Below are positions 1-8,582 of a DNA stretch of 45,364 bases, one piece after another. The translations under genes and the position numbers were made by a program. This DNA comes from Acidimicrobiaceae bacterium (GTDB lineage Bacteria; Actinomycetota; Acidimicrobiia; Acidimicrobiales; RAAP-2). Within the stretch, counting starts at the first letter, position 1; each line of letters opens with the position of its first letter. The DNA is taken from positions 1-45,364 of the forward strand of contig DAHUYG010000055.1 in the NCBI GenBank assembly GCA_027315315.1, in the 5' to 3' direction. Under the pieces are notes generated by a model, which saw only the letters and a list, made by a program, of their open reading frames with translations, made no database searches and was not told the DNA's origin.

Positions 1-466
1 GAAAGCGCAGGTCGTAGCAGGTCAGCACGCCGAGCCGGAATCCGTCGAGGTCGATCACCGGGGTGTTGTCCGCGCCGGGGTCGCCCGGCGCGATGCGCTC
101 GGACTCCACCCAGCCGAGGGCGTCGTAGAGGTGGACCTTGCGGTAGGTGGCGACCGGTCGGCCCGGGCCGAGGATCACCAAGGTGTTGAAGACTCGCCGG
201 CCCGGCGCGGGCTCGAAGGTCCCGGCCACGACCGTCACGCCGGCCTCTGTCGCCGCCTCGGCCAGCGCCGAGACGAACGGGCCGTCCAGGGGCTCGGCCA
301 GCTCCTCGAGGTCCGTCGAGGGGCTCCCGAACCCGCACATGGCGGCCTCGGGGAGCACGACCAGGGCGGCCCCGGCGCCCGCCGCCGCGCGAACGGCCTG
401 CACGCAGCGTGCCCGGTTGGCGTCCCGATCGAGGCCGGTGGCGAACTGCGCGGCGGCGGCCTTCAC
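1..466 (-). CDS. Nitrilase-family carbon-nitrogen hydrolase, C-terminus cut by window edge
   Basis: N-terminal part of a nitrilase-superfamily amidohydrolase; the C-terminus lies beyond base 1. All three catalytic positions of the family are visible in order: the Glu in LPEAAMCGF, the Lys in YRKVHLYD and the nucleophile Cys in LTCYDLRF near the window edge. These enzymes hydrolyse nitriles, amides or N-carbamoyl compounds in the cytoplasm; the substrate cannot be told from this part. I chose GTG at 466 because a TAACGT hexamer (474-479) sits 7 bases upstream, fitting a leaderless message; an in-frame TTG at 484 is the alternative. The gene diverges from fabD with about 130 bases between them. 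Confidence 0.88.
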   Translation of the reverse strand, partial: MKAAAAQFATGLDRDANRARCVQAVRAAAGAGAALVVLPEAAMCGFGSPSTDLEELAEPLDGPFVSALAEAATEAGVTVVAGTFEPAPGRRVFNTLVILGPGRPVATYRKVHLYDALGWVESERIAPGDPGADNTPVIDLDGFRLGVLTCYDLRF

Positions 467-473
467 CGTCCCG

Positions 474-479
474 ACGTTA
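474..479 (-). promoter_or_regulatory. Candidate -10 element for the nitrilase-family gene
   Basis: TAACGT on the minus strand, 7 bases before the GTG at 466. It fits TANNNT and would place the transcription start at or next to the start codon. No convincing -35 is seen. Confidence 0.35.
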
Positions 480-600
480 TCCAAGGCGCCCGGCCGCCCG
501 GACCTGCGGCCGCGAAACCCTCCGTGACAGACTTGGCGGGCGGTCGACCATCCGACCGGGTCGCGAGAGTCGGCGACCACGGCAGGCAACGGAGAGGCGC

Positions 601-1839
601 GTGCTCGTATTCACGTTCCCCGGGCAGGGTTCACAGCGCTCCGGCATGGGTGCGCCGTGGGTCGAGCACCCCTCCTTCGAGGTGGTGGCCGAGGCCTCGT
701 CGGCCGCCGGCCGGGACCTCTCGACGCTCCTGCTCGACGCGCCGATGGAGGAGCTCACCGCGACGGCGAACGCGCAGCTGGCCACCTTCGTGCTCAGCCT
801 CGTCGTCCTCGATGCGGTCGAGCGCCTCGGCCTCTCCCCGGGCGCGTGCGCCGGCCACAGCCTCGGGGAGTACACCGCCCTCGTGGCGAGCGGCTCGCTC
901 TCCTTCGAGGACGGTGTGGCCCTCGTGGTCGAGCGCGGCGACGCCATGGGAAGGGCCGGTGACGACGCGCCGGGCACCATGGCGGCGCTCCTCGGGATCG
1001 CCGACGACGACGCCGAGGCCGCGTGCCAGCGCGCCGAGGGCGACGTGTGGGTCGCCAACTACAACGCGCCCGGCCAGGTGGTGATCGCCGGCACCCACGA
1101 GGCGGTCCGGAGGGCGAGCGACCTCGCGAAGGACCTGGGGGCCCGCCGGGTCATGCCGATCCCGGTGTCCGGCGCGTTCCACACGCCGCTCATGGCCGCC
1201 GCGCGGTCCTCGCTGCGCAAGGCGCTCGGCGACTCGTCGTTCCACGCGCCCGAGATCCCCGTCGTCGCCAATGTGGATGCCCGCGTCCACGTCGACGCGG
1301 CCGAATGGCCGGGCCTGCTCTCGGCCCAGCTGTGCAGCCCGGTCCGCTGGCGCCAGTCGCTCGAGACCCTCGCCGGACTGGGCGGCACGACCTTCGTCGA
1401 GCTCGGCCCCGGCGGGGTCCTGAGCGGGCTCGCCCGCCGGTCGGTCCAGGACGCCGAGACGATCTCGGTCGCCGAGCCCGACGACCTCGACAAGCTCATG
1501 GACCTCGTCGCCAAGCCCGAGGGCCACGCCGCCGACCCCCAGCACCACGTGGGCGAGCACCTCTACATGTCCGAGCGCATCGTGGTCAGCCCCGGCGGGG
1601 GGATCTTCTTCCCCGAGCAGACCCTGGCCGCACCGGGCACCGGCCTCCTGCCCGGAACGGCGGCGGCGGGCGCGCCCAACTCGGTCATCGAGGTCGGCGA
1701 CCTCATCGGTCGCGTCGGCGCAGTCGAGGTCCGCACGCCGTTTGCCGGCGAGGTGATCCGCTGGCAGGCCGCCGCCGGCGAGCGCGTCCAGGAGGGCCAG
1801 GCGCTCCTGTGGCTGCGGGTGACCGGCTCGGACGCGTGA
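601..1839 (+). CDS. fabD: Malonyl-CoA:ACP transacylase with C-terminal biotinyl/lipoyl-like domain
   Basis: Transfers malonyl from CoA to acyl carrier protein to feed type II fatty-acid elongation. Residues 1 to about 300 are the MCAT fold: GQGSQ at 8-12, the nucleophile in GHSLGEY (Ser87), the carboxylate-binding Arg112 and catalytic His194 in SGAFHTP. The GTG start is set by GGAGAGG at 591-597. At 412 residues it is about 100 longer than usual FabD. The extra tail, from about residue 320, reads like a barrel-sandwich hybrid: VGDLIG, then RTPFAGEV, then GERVQEGQALLWL, as in biotinyl/lipoyl carriers, but with no EAMKM-like lysine. It is first in fabD-fabG-acpP-fabF and its stop overlaps fabG (GTGA). 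The MCAT assignment is firm; the role of the tail is unknown. Confidence 0.95.
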   Translation: MLVFTFPGQGSQRSGMGAPWVEHPSFEVVAEASSAAGRDLSTLLLDAPMEELTATANAQLATFVLSLVVLDAVERLGLSPGACAGHSLGEYTALVASGSLSFEDGVALVVERGDAMGRAGDDAPGTMAALLGIADDDAEAACQRAEGDVWVANYNAPGQVVIAGTHEAVRRASDLAKDLGARRVMPIPVSGAFHTPLMAAARSSLRKALGDSSFHAPEIPVVANVDARVHVDAAEWPGLLSAQLCSPVRWRQSLETLAGLGGTTFVELGPGGVLSGLARRSVQDAETISVAEPDDLDKLMDLVAKPEGHAADPQHHVGEHLYMSERIVVSPGGGIFFPEQTLAAPGTGLLPGTAAAGAPNSVIEVGDLIGRVGAVEVRTPFAGEVIRWQAAAGERVQEGQALLWLRVTGSDA

Positions 1840-2573
1840 GCGGGGAGGAGTCGCCCGGATCATCTCCACGGGTGGTCCTGGTCACCGGGGGTTCGAGGGG
1901 CATCGGCGCGGCGTGCGTCACGTGGTTCGTGGCCAACGGCGACCGGGTCGCCTTCACCTCACGCAGCGAGCCGGCGGATCGGGGCGACGGGTCGCTCGGG
2001 CTGCGCTGCGACGTGGGTGTCCCCGAGCAGATCGAGGCGGCGTTCGGCGCCGTCGAGGAGCGCTTCGGCCCCGTCGAGGTGCTCGTGTCGAACGCCGGGG
2101 TCACCCGGGACACGCTCCTCGTCCGGATGGGCGAGGAGGCGTGGGCCGAGGTGATCGACACCAACCTCTCGGGCGGCTACCGGGTGGCTCGCCGGGCGGT
2201 GTCCAAGATGCTCCGCCTGCATCGGGGCCGGATCATCTTCGTCTCCTCGGTCGGCGCCTTCATCGGCCTGCCCGGACAGGCGAATTACGCAGCCTCCAAG
2301 GCCGGCCTGGTGGGCATGGCCCGGGCGATCGCAAGGGAGGTCGCGAGCAGGGCGATCACCGTGAACGTGGTGGCGCCCGGTCTTGTGGCCACCGATATGA
2401 TCGAACCCCTCGGTGCCGAGAGGATCGACCAGATGCGGGCCATGGTGCCCTTGGGAAGGACCGCCACAGCCGAGGAGGTCGCCGAAGCGGTGGCCTTCTT
2501 GGCCTCGGATGGTGCCGGCTACATCACCGGTGCCGTCCTCCCCGTCGACGGCGGCATGGGCATGGGTCTGTGA
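1836..2573 (+). CDS. fabG: 3-oxoacyl-ACP reductase (SDR family)
   Basis: NADPH-dependent reduction of 3-oxoacyl-ACP, the first reductive step of each elongation cycle. The 245-residue protein has the SDR cofactor motif TGGSRGIG at 17-24, SNAG in the middle and the catalytic triad Ser138, Tyr151, Lys155 (YAASK), which falls on the same numbers as E. coli FabG. The GTG start overlaps the fabD stop as GTGA, indicating coupled translation; an extra dozen residues precede the first beta strand. SDR substrate assignment rests on the flanking fabD, acpP and fabF. Confidence 0.93.
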   Translation: MSGEESPGSSPRVVLVTGGSRGIGAACVTWFVANGDRVAFTSRSEPADRGDGSLGLRCDVGVPEQIEAAFGAVEERFGPVEVLVSNAGVTRDTLLVRMGEEAWAEVIDTNLSGGYRVARRAVSKMLRLHRGRIIFVSSVGAFIGLPGQANYAASKAGLVGMARAIAREVASRAITVNVVAPGLVATDMIEPLGAERIDQMRAMVPLGRTATAEEVAEAVAFLASDGAGYITGAVLPVDGGMGMGL

Positions 2574-2605
2574 GATGAGTGCTGGGCACTCGTAAGGAGC
2601 GAACA

Positions 2606-2845
2606 GTGGACAGCGACGCAGCGTTCGAGAAGTTCCAGGAGTGCGCCGTCGAGGTGCTTCAGGTGCCCAAGGAGAAGGTGACCAAGGAGGCCCGCTTCGG
2701 CGATGACCTCGACGCCGACAGCCTCGACCTGGTCGAGCTGGTGATGGCGCTCGAGGAGGCATTCGACATCACCGTCGAGGAGACCGAGCTCGAGAACATC
2801 GAGACGGTCGGCCAGGCCTTCGACCTCATCAGCTCCAAGCTCTGA
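2606..2845 (+). CDS. acpP: Acyl carrier protein
   Basis: Carries growing acyl chains as thioesters on 4'-phosphopantetheine. The protein is 79 residues and acidic, with the attachment motif DADSLDLVEL and the modified serine at Ser39. Start GTG at 2606 was chosen because AAGGAG lies at 2594-2599, 6 bases upstream; a longer in-frame GTG at 2579 has no such signal and would add nine unconserved residues. Its TGA overlaps the fabF ATG by one base (TGATG). Confidence 0.96.
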   Translation: MDSDAAFEKFQECAVEVLQVPKEKVTKEARFGDDLDADSLDLVELVMALEEAFDITVEETELENIETVGQAFDLISSKL

Positions 2846-4044
2846 TGCTGATCGGCCGCGGACCCGACGGCCCGATCGCCGGGCGGCGGGTCGCCGTCAC
2901 CGGCATGGGGGCGGTCACCTGCTGCGGCGTGGGCCTCGACGCGCTCTGGGAACAGCTGCTGCATCCCACCTTGGGCGGCACGCGCAGCGTGGACGACTTC
3001 GACCCGGGCCAGTGGTTCGGCCCCAAAGAGGCGCGCCGGCTCGACCGCTTCGCGCAGCTCGCCATCGTGGCGTCGGAGCTCGCCCGCAGCGACGCCGGCG
3101 AGCTCGTGGTCGACCCCGGCCGGGCCGGCGTCATCATCGCGACCGGCGTCGGTGGCTTCGAGACCCTGGTCGAACAGGTGCTCCTCTGCGACCGCAAGGG
3201 TCCCGGGCGCGTCTCGCCGTTCCTCGTGCCCATGATGATGGCCAACGCCGGCGCGGCCAACGTGTCGATGCGCTTCGGCTGGCACGGTCCCTCCGAGGCG
3301 GTGGTGACCGCGTGCGCGGCCGGCACCCACGCGGTCGGCGCCGCCGCCCGCCTCGTCGCGTCGGGGCGCTGCGATGTCGCGATCGGCGGCGGGTCCGAGG
3401 CATCGATCCAGGAGGTCGCGATCGGCGCCTTCACCAACATGACCGCCCTGTCGACCTCGGGCGTGTCGCGCCCCTTCGACGTGCGCCGCGACGGCTTCGT
3501 CATCGCCGAGGGCGCCGCCGCCCTCGTGCTCGAGGACATGGAGCGCGCCATCGAGCGCGGCGCCCGGATCTATGCCGAGGTGCTCGGCGCCGCCAGCACG
3601 GCCGACGCGCACCACATCACCGCGCCCGATCCCCAGGGCGCGGGCGCGGTGGCCTGCATGGAGCTCGCGCTCGAGGACGCCCGGCTCTCGGCGTCCGACA
3701 TCGGCCACATCAACGCGCACGGCACCTCGACGCCCCTGAACGACCTGGCCGAGGCGCGTGCGATCCACAAGGTCTTCGGCGCCCCGGGCCCGCCGGTCAC
3801 CTCGGCCAAGGGGCTGCTCGGCCACGGCCTGGGCGCGGCCGGCGCGATCGAGGCGGTGGCGAGCGTGCTGAGCATCTTCCACGAGACGATCCCCCCGACC
3901 GCCGGCCTGGAGCAGCTCGACCCCGAGATCGGCCTCGACGTGGTGGCGGGCGAGCCCCGGGCCTTCCCGGCCGCCCCGGTCATCTCCAACTCGTTCGGGT
4001 TCGGCGGGCACAACGGCTGTCTCGTGCTCGCCCCCGTCGACTGA
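2845..4044 (+). CDS. fabF: Beta-ketoacyl-ACP synthase II
   Basis: Condenses malonyl-ACP with acyl-ACP. At 399 residues it has normal KAS II length. Catalytic residues are visible: Cys157 in VVTACAAGTHAVG, His292 in INAHGTSTPLND, and Lys322 and His327 in KGLLGHGLGAAG. The C-terminal SFGFGGHNG motif is present. It ends the fab operon; no fabH (initiating synthase) is in the window, so initiation must be encoded elsewhere. It converges on trpA with only 16 bases between stops, which include a hairpin. Confidence 0.95.
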   Translation: MLIGRGPDGPIAGRRVAVTGMGAVTCCGVGLDALWEQLLHPTLGGTRSVDDFDPGQWFGPKEARRLDRFAQLAIVASELARSDAGELVVDPGRAGVIIATGVGGFETLVEQVLLCDRKGPGRVSPFLVPMMMANAGAANVSMRFGWHGPSEAVVTACAAGTHAVGAAARLVASGRCDVAIGGGSEASIQEVAIGAFTNMTALSTSGVSRPFDVRRDGFVIAEGAAALVLEDMERAIERGARIYAEVLGAASTADAHHITAPDPQGAGAVACMELALEDARLSASDIGHINAHGTSTPLNDLAEARAIHKVFGAPGPPVTSAKGLLGHGLGAAGAIEAVASVLSIFHETIPPTAGLEQLDPEIGLDVVAGEPRAFPAAPVISNSFGFGGHNGCLVLAPVD

Positions 4045-4047
4045 CGC

Positions 4048-4062
4048 AGCGCTCGGAGCGCT
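4048..4062. terminator. Inverted repeat between convergent fabF and trpA
   Basis: A perfect dyad: AGCGCTC at 4048-4054, a central G, and GAGCGCT at 4056-4062. It can form a short GC hairpin in RNA from either strand and reaches into the trpA stop codon. There is no T-tract, so termination is plausible only as a weak or Rho-assisted signal. Confidence 0.4.
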
Positions 4063-4855
4063 AGGGGCCGAGCGCCTCCCGGAAGCGGGCGACGAAGCGT
4101 GCCGCGCCCTCGGGGCCCTCGCCATCGAGCAGCCGCCGCACGAGGGCCGACCCGACGGCCACCCCGTCGGCCACCTCGCAGACCTCGGCGGCCTGTTCGG
4201 GGGTCGAGATGCCGATGCCGACGCAGATCGGCAGGTCGGTGCCCTCCCGGGCCCGTCGGACGACGGCCAGGGCATCGGCGCCGAGCGCACGGCGCTCGCC
4301 GGTCACCCCCATCCGGGCGACCGCGTAGACGAAGCCTTGGGCGCGCGCCACGATGGCGGCCACCCGGGCCTGCGGCGAGGACGGCGCCACCATGAGGACG
4401 GTCTCGACGCCGCCCCATGCGGCGGCGGCCGCCCAGGGGTCGAGCTCCTCGATCGAGAGATCGGGGATCAAGGCGGCCGCAACCCCCGACTCGCGAAGCG
4501 ACGCCGCGAAGCGTCGGTGCCCGGTCCGGAAGACCAGGTTGTAATAGGTCATCACCACGAGCGGCACGCCGATCTCGGCCCCGGCCAGCGCGTCGAGCAC
4601 CCCGTGGACGGTCGTGGCGCGCCCGAGCGAGGCCAGGCCGGCGGCCTGGATGACCGGTCCGTCGATCATCGGGTCCGAGAACGGCAGCCCGACCTCGATG
4701 GCGTCGGCGCCGGCCGAGGCCACCGCCTGGAGGACCTCGATCCACTCGGGGACCATCCCGGCCATCACGTAGGGGACGACGAGCTTGGAGCCGGCGTCGC
4801 GTCGGGCCCTGAGCGAGCGCTCCATGGCCCCGAGCTCGCCGGTGACCTCGGGCAC
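4061..4855 (-). CDS. trpA: Tryptophan synthase alpha chain
   Basis: Cleaves indole-3-glycerol phosphate to indole and glyceraldehyde-3-phosphate, passing indole to TrpB. Catalytic Glu54 and Asp65 sit 11 apart in EVGLPFSDPMIDGP, matching the family. The usual TAGDP near the N-terminus is replaced by MAGMVP, and the YxSxxGVTG loop reads YAVARMGVTG; both are divergences. The start is uncertain: GTG at 4855 is one base after the trpB stop and fits the coupled style of this operon, while ATG at 4825 gives a more typical N-terminus. It is the last gene of trpCFBA. Confidence 0.93.
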   Translation of the reverse strand: MPEVTGELGAMERSLRARRDAGSKLVVPYVMAGMVPEWIEVLQAVASAGADAIEVGLPFSDPMIDGPVIQAAGLASLGRATTVHGVLDALAGAEIGVPLVVMTYYNLVFRTGHRRFAASLRESGVAAALIPDLSIEELDPWAAAAAWGGVETVLMVAPSSPQARVAAIVARAQGFVYAVARMGVTGERRALGADALAVVRRAREGTDLPICVGIGISTPEQAAEVCEVADGVAVGSALVRRLLDGEGPEGAARFVARFREALGP

Positions 4856-4856
4856 C

Positions 4857-6059
4857 TCAGCGGCCGCCCGCGAGCAGCTCGCGGACCTGGGCCACGTCCT
4901 TGTCGCCCCGGCCCGACAGCGTGAGTAGGACGCTCGAACCGGCGGGGATGTCGCGCCCCGCCTCGGCAATGATCCACGCGAGGCCGTGCGCCGGCTCGAG
5001 GGCGGGGATGATCCCCTCGGTCTCGGCGAGTGCGGAGAAGGCCCCGAGCACCTCCTCGTCGGTCGCCGAGCGGTACTCGGCGCGCCCGATCGCCCCGAGG
5101 TGCGCGTGCTCGGGGCCGATGCCCGGGGAGTCGAGCCCGGCCGAGATCGAGAGGGCCTCGAGGATCTGCCCGTCCTCGTCTTGGAGCAGGCGCGACTTCA
5201 TGCCGTGGACGACGCCCGGGACCCCGTTGGTGGCGGCCGCCCCCCCGGCGGCTTCGACGCCCACCAGGCGGGCGCCGGTGTCGACGAACCCGCTGAAGGT
5301 GCCGATCGCGTTCGATCCGCCGCCCACGCAGGCCACCACGACGTCGGGCGCCCCGCCGAGCAGGGCCTCGCACTGGGCCCGGGCCTCGGTGCCCACGATG
5401 CGCTGGAACTCGCGCACCATGTAGGGAAACGGGTGGGGGCCCATCACCGAGCCGAGGCAGTAGTGGGTGTCCTCCACGGTGGCGACCCACTCGCGCAGTG
5501 CCTCGTTCACCGCGTCCTTGAGGGTGCGGCTCCCCGAGGTCACCGTCCGCACCTCGGCGCCGAGCAGCTCCATGCGAAAGACGTTCAGGGCCTGGCGCTG
5601 GGTGTCGACCTCGCCCATGAAGACCGTGCACTCGAGCCCGAAGAGCGCCGCCGCGGTCGCCGAGGCCACCCCGTGCTGGCCGGCGCCGGTCTCGGCGATC
5701 ATCCGCGGCTTGCCCATGCGCTCGGTCAAGAGGGCCTGGCCGATGACGTTGTTGAGCTTGTGCGAGCCGGTGTGGGCCAGGTCCTCGCGCTTCAAGAGGA
5801 GCCGGATGCCCAGGCGATCGGAGAGCCGGTGGCACTCGGTGACCGGCGTCGGGCGGCCGCCGTAGGTGGCGAGGATCGACTCGAAGTGCCGGTGGAACTC
5901 GGGGTCGGCCCAGGCCTCCCGGAAGGCCACCTCCAGCTCCAGGCAGGCCGGCATGAGCGACTCGGGGACGTAGCGGCCCCCGAAGTCGCCGAATCGCCCC
6001 GTCGGTCCGGGGTCGCCCATCGCCGGACCCTCGGGCCGCCCCGGACCCTGCGCGCTCAC
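4857..6059 (-). CDS. trpB: Tryptophan synthase beta chain
   Basis: PLP-dependent condensation of indole with serine to give tryptophan. The 400-residue protein has Lys101 in HTGSHKLNN as the PLP Schiff-base lysine, ETGAGQHG and the phosphate-binding loop CVGGGSN. The opening [13 protein letters not shown] is classical TrpB1. The GTG start overlaps the trpF stop (GTGA); an internal ATG 13 codons downstream is the alternative. It pairs with the adjacent trpA. Confidence 0.97.
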   Translation of the reverse strand: MSAQGPGRPEGPAMGDPGPTGRFGDFGGRYVPESLMPACLELEVAFREAWADPEFHRHFESILATYGGRPTPVTECHRLSDRLGIRLLLKREDLAHTGSHKLNNVIGQALLTERMGKPRMIAETGAGQHGVASATAAALFGLECTVFMGEVDTQRQALNVFRMELLGAEVRTVTSGSRTLKDAVNEALREWVATVEDTHYCLGSVMGPHPFPYMVREFQRIVGTEARAQCEALLGGAPDVVVACVGGGSNAIGTFSGFVDTGARLVGVEAAGGAAATNGVPGVVHGMKSRLLQDEDGQILEALSISAGLDSPGIGPEHAHLGAIGRAEYRSATDEEVLGAFSALAETEGIIPALEPAHGLAWIIAEAGRDIPAGSSVLLTLSGRGDKDVAQVRELLAGGR

Positions 6060-6745
6060 CGGTCGGTCAGCCAGTCGTAGGGGGCGGGCTCGTCCTCGTC
6101 GCCCTCGAGGGCGTGCTCGGCAGCGAGCCCCTCGGCGGCCCGGCGGACCGCCGCCACGAAGGCGGCGAGCTTCTGGGGGTCCTTCTCCCCCGGTGCCCGC
6201 TCGACGCCGGTCGCCACGTCCACGCCGTGGGGGTGCAGGTGGGCGATCGCCCGGGCCACGTTGTCCGCGTGGAGCCCGCCCGAGACAAAGAGGCGGCGGT
6301 GGTCGACGACCCCCTCGGCCAGCCGCCAGTCGAAGACCTCCCCGGACCCCGGGCTCGCCCCGTCGATCAGGATGTACTGGCAGCCGAACTCCTCGAAGCG
6401 GGAGACCGCCGGCTCGCCGGCGCTGAACGCCTTGATGGTCATGGGCACGCGCGCCGCCACCCAGTGGGCGTCCTCGATGGACTCGTGGCCGTGGAGCTGC
6501 ACCGCACCGAGCCCGACGGTGTTGGCGATCTCGACCACCCGGCGCGGGCTCTCGTCGCGGAACACCCCGACCGTGAGGACCTCGGGAGGGACCCGCTTCA
6601 CGATGTCGGCCACGGCGGAGGCGGTCATCTGACGCGGCGAGGGGGCGAAGATGAACCCGAGCGCGTCGGCCCCGAGGCCGACCGCGAGGAGTGCGTCGGG
6701 CTCGCTCGTGACCCCACAGATCTTGACGATCGGGCCCTCGGTCAT
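6056..6745 (-). CDS. trpF: Phosphoribosylanthranilate isomerase
   Basis: Amadori isomerisation of phosphoribosylanthranilate to CdRP, the third step of tryptophan synthesis. It is 229 residues, with catalytic Cys10 in VKICGVT and Asp128 in [11 protein letters not shown], plus the phosphate-binding VSGGL segment. A short acidic C-terminal tail follows the barrel. ATGA overlap with trpC upstream and GTGA overlap with trpB downstream. Its presence matters because many Actinobacteria lack trpF and use the bifunctional HisA homologue PriA. Confidence 0.95.
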   Translation of the reverse strand: MTEGPIVKICGVTSEPDALLAVGLGADALGFIFAPSPRQMTASAVADIVKRVPPEVLTVGVFRDESPRRVVEIANTVGLGAVQLHGHESIEDAHWVAARVPMTIKAFSAGEPAVSRFEEFGCQYILIDGASPGSGEVFDWRLAEGVVDHRRLFVSGGLHADNVARAIAHLHPHGVDVATGVERAPGEKDPQKLAAFVAAVRRAAEGLAAEHALEGDEDEPAPYDWLTDR

Positions 6746-7554
6746 CGACCGGGTCCCCGGACGCCGATCGGGTGCCCCACCATCTCCTTCACGGCGCGGG
6801 ACCGGTCCTCGGAGCGGACGAGGGTCTCGCCGATCAGCACCGCCTGGTAGCCGGCGCCGGCGAGCCGGGCGGCGTCGGGCCCGTCGCGGACCCCGGACTC
6901 GGCGACCGCCACGACGTGGGGGGGCAGGAGCCCGACCAGGCGCTCGGCGCGCGCCTCGTCGAGGGCGAAGGTGTGCAGGTCGCGCTGGTTGACCCCGACC
7001 AGGCGGGCACCGGCCACCACCGCCCGCTCGAGCTCGTCCTCGTCGTGCACCTCGACCAGCGCGTCGAGGCCGAGGAGCCCGGCGAGCCCGAGCATCTCGA
7101 GCAGCTCGGGGTCCTCCAGCGCCGCCACGATCAACAAGACGGCGTCCGCCCCCATGATCCGGGCGTCGCAGACGTCGGCCCGGGACACCGTGAAGTCCTT
7201 GCGCAGGACGGGCAGGCCGCAGGCCGCCCGGGCCGCCACCAGGTCGCCGGCCGACCCCCCGAAATGCGGGCCGTCGGTGAGCACCGACAGGCAGCTCGCC
7301 CCCCCGGCCGCGTAGTCGCGGGCGACCTCCGCCGGGTCGAGGGCCCCGTCGAGGTCCCCCTTGGAGGGCGATCGCCGCTTGATCTCGGCGATGACCGCCA
7401 GGCCGCCGGCGGCGTCCTCGACGAGGGCGGCCCGGAACCCCCTCGTCGGGGGCAGCCCGACGGCCCGTGCGATCAGCTCGTCGACGTCGCGGCGGTCGGC
7501 CACCGCATCGGCCCGGTGGGCGGCCAGGATGTCGGACAGGTACGTGCCGCCCAT
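6742..7554 (-). CDS. trpC: Indole-3-glycerol phosphate synthase
   Basis: Converts CdRP to indole-3-glycerol phosphate by ring closure and decarboxylation. The 270-residue TIM barrel shows Glu57 and Lys59 in [11 protein letters not shown], Lys119 in LRKDF and the AESGV phosphate motif late in the protein. It heads trpCFBA. The 90 bases before it hold a TACGCT hexamer 9 bases from the ATG and a tandem GC repeat, so this subset may have its own promoter. Confidence 0.96.
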   Translation of the reverse strand: MGGTYLSDILAAHRADAVADRRDVDELIARAVGLPPTRGFRAALVEDAAGGLAVIAEIKRRSPSKGDLDGALDPAEVARDYAAGGASCLSVLTDGPHFGGSAGDLVAARAACGLPVLRKDFTVSRADVCDARIMGADAVLLIVAALEDPELLEMLGLAGLLGLDALVEVHDEDELERAVVAGARLVGVNQRDLHTFALDEARAERLVGLLPPHVVAVAESGVRDGPDAARLAGAGYQAVLIGETLVRSEDRSRAVKEMVGHPIGVRGPGR

Positions 7555-7563
7555 GACCGACCA

Positions 7564-7569
7564 AGCGTA
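7564..7569 (-). promoter_or_regulatory. Candidate -10 element for trpCFBA
   Basis: TACGCT on the minus strand, 9 bases before the trpC ATG, the same spacing as the TAGCCT hexamers before hisD and nth. No Shine-Dalgarno sequence precedes trpC, so a very short leader is likely. Confidence 0.35.
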
Positions 7570-7576
7570 GTGGTGG

Positions 7577-7608
7577 CCCCCGGCGGGCCCGGGATCCCCC
7601 GGCGGGCC
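7577..7608. repeat. Tandem 13-base repeat upstream of trpC
   Basis: The sequence CCCCCGGCGGGCC occurs at 7577-7589 and again at 7596-7608, separated by 6 bases, so the period is 19. It lies directly upstream of the candidate -10 and covers where a -35 would be. It could be an operator or a chance product of high GC. Confidence 0.45.
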
Positions 7609-7644
7609 GCCTCGATCACCCCGGCACCCAAGGTGCGCGGGCGA

Positions 7645-8544
7645 TCAGGCGGCGAGCCGCGCCGCCAGCCACCCGCCGAGCTTGGCCACCGAGGAGTCCG
7701 ACTCTGGGACGTTGCCTGCGGCCATCTGGAAGACGTGCTGCATCTCGGGCCACACCTCGAGGGTGACCTCGCAGCCGGCGGCGGTGGCCCGTTCGGCCAG
7801 GCGGGTCGAGTCGTCGAGGAGGACCTCGTCTCCCCCGGCGTGGACGATGAAGGGCACGAAGCCGCTGAAGTCGCCATAGAGCGGCGAGACGAGCGGGTCG
7901 GTGAGCCTGTCCTTGGTCGTGTAGCCCGCACCGTCGGGCTCCTCGTCTCCGATGTGCAAGAGCAGGTCCCGCTCGGCGTTGGTCCGCAGCGACTCCCCGG
8001 TCATCGCGAGATCGGTCCACGGCGAGAGGAGCACCAGGCCGGCCGGGGCCGGCAGCCCCCGGTCGCCCAGCGCGAGCGCGGTGGCGAGCGCCAGCCCCCC
8101 GCCCGCCGAGTCGCCGCCGATGCCGATGTGCCCGGGCCCGTGGCCCTCGTCGAGCAGCCACCGGTAGGCACCGATCGCGTCCTCGAGGCCGGCCGGGAAC
8201 GGGTGCTCGGGGGCCAGTCGGTAACCGAGCGAGAGGCCGCGCACGCCCGCCGCCTTGGCCAGGTGCCCGACGAGCTTTCGGTGGGAGGCGATCGACCCGA
8301 CGCTGTACCCGCCACCGTGGAGGTAGAGGAGGACCCGCTCGGGCCCGACCCCCTCGGGGACCGCCCATTCGGCGGGCACCCCGCCGGCGTCCGCCGGCAC
8401 AAAGCCGACGCCCTCGGGATCCCCGGTCAACATGGCCCAGCCCTCGCTCGCGGCACGCCGCTCCTCCACGCTGGGCGGCGGATCGGCTGGGCGCGGCATC
8501 GCCGCGAAGAGCTCGTGGAGGTTCTTTGCGGCTTCGCTCGGCAC
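7645..8544 (-). CDS. Alpha/beta hydrolase, hormone-sensitive-lipase-type esterase
   Basis: Carboxylesterase fold of the HSL (family IV) type, 299 residues. Oxyanion-hole motif HGGGY at 76-80, nucleophile Ser146 in GDSAGG, acid Asp239 in GGDEVLLDD and catalytic His270 in MQHVF complete the triad. No signal peptide, so it is probably cytoplasmic. The GTG at 8544 is the only sensible start before the conserved part; it lacks a clear ribosome site. It lies 38 bases after the secreted-protein gene and 90 bases before trpC on the same strand. Substrate unknown. Confidence 0.9.
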   Translation of the reverse strand: MPSEAAKNLHELFAAMPRPADPPPSVEERRAASEGWAMLTGDPEGVGFVPADAGGVPAEWAVPEGVGPERVLLYLHGGGYSVGSIASHRKLVGHLAKAAGVRGLSLGYRLAPEHPFPAGLEDAIGAYRWLLDEGHGPGHIGIGGDSAGGGLALATALALGDRGLPAPAGLVLLSPWTDLAMTGESLRTNAERDLLLHIGDEEPDGAGYTTKDRLTDPLVSPLYGDFSGFVPFIVHAGGDEVLLDDSTRLAERATAAGCEVTLEVWPEMQHVFQMAAGNVPESDSSVAKLGGWLAARLAA

Positions 8545-8582
8545 GGCGAAAACCTATCGGAGCCGACGTGGAGGTGCCCCGG

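Noticed and set aside
7555..7644. A tryptophan attenuator with a Trp-codon leader peptide before trpC
   Set aside because: No small frame with tandem TGG codons and no terminator/antiterminator pair; only the tandem GC repeat is seen.
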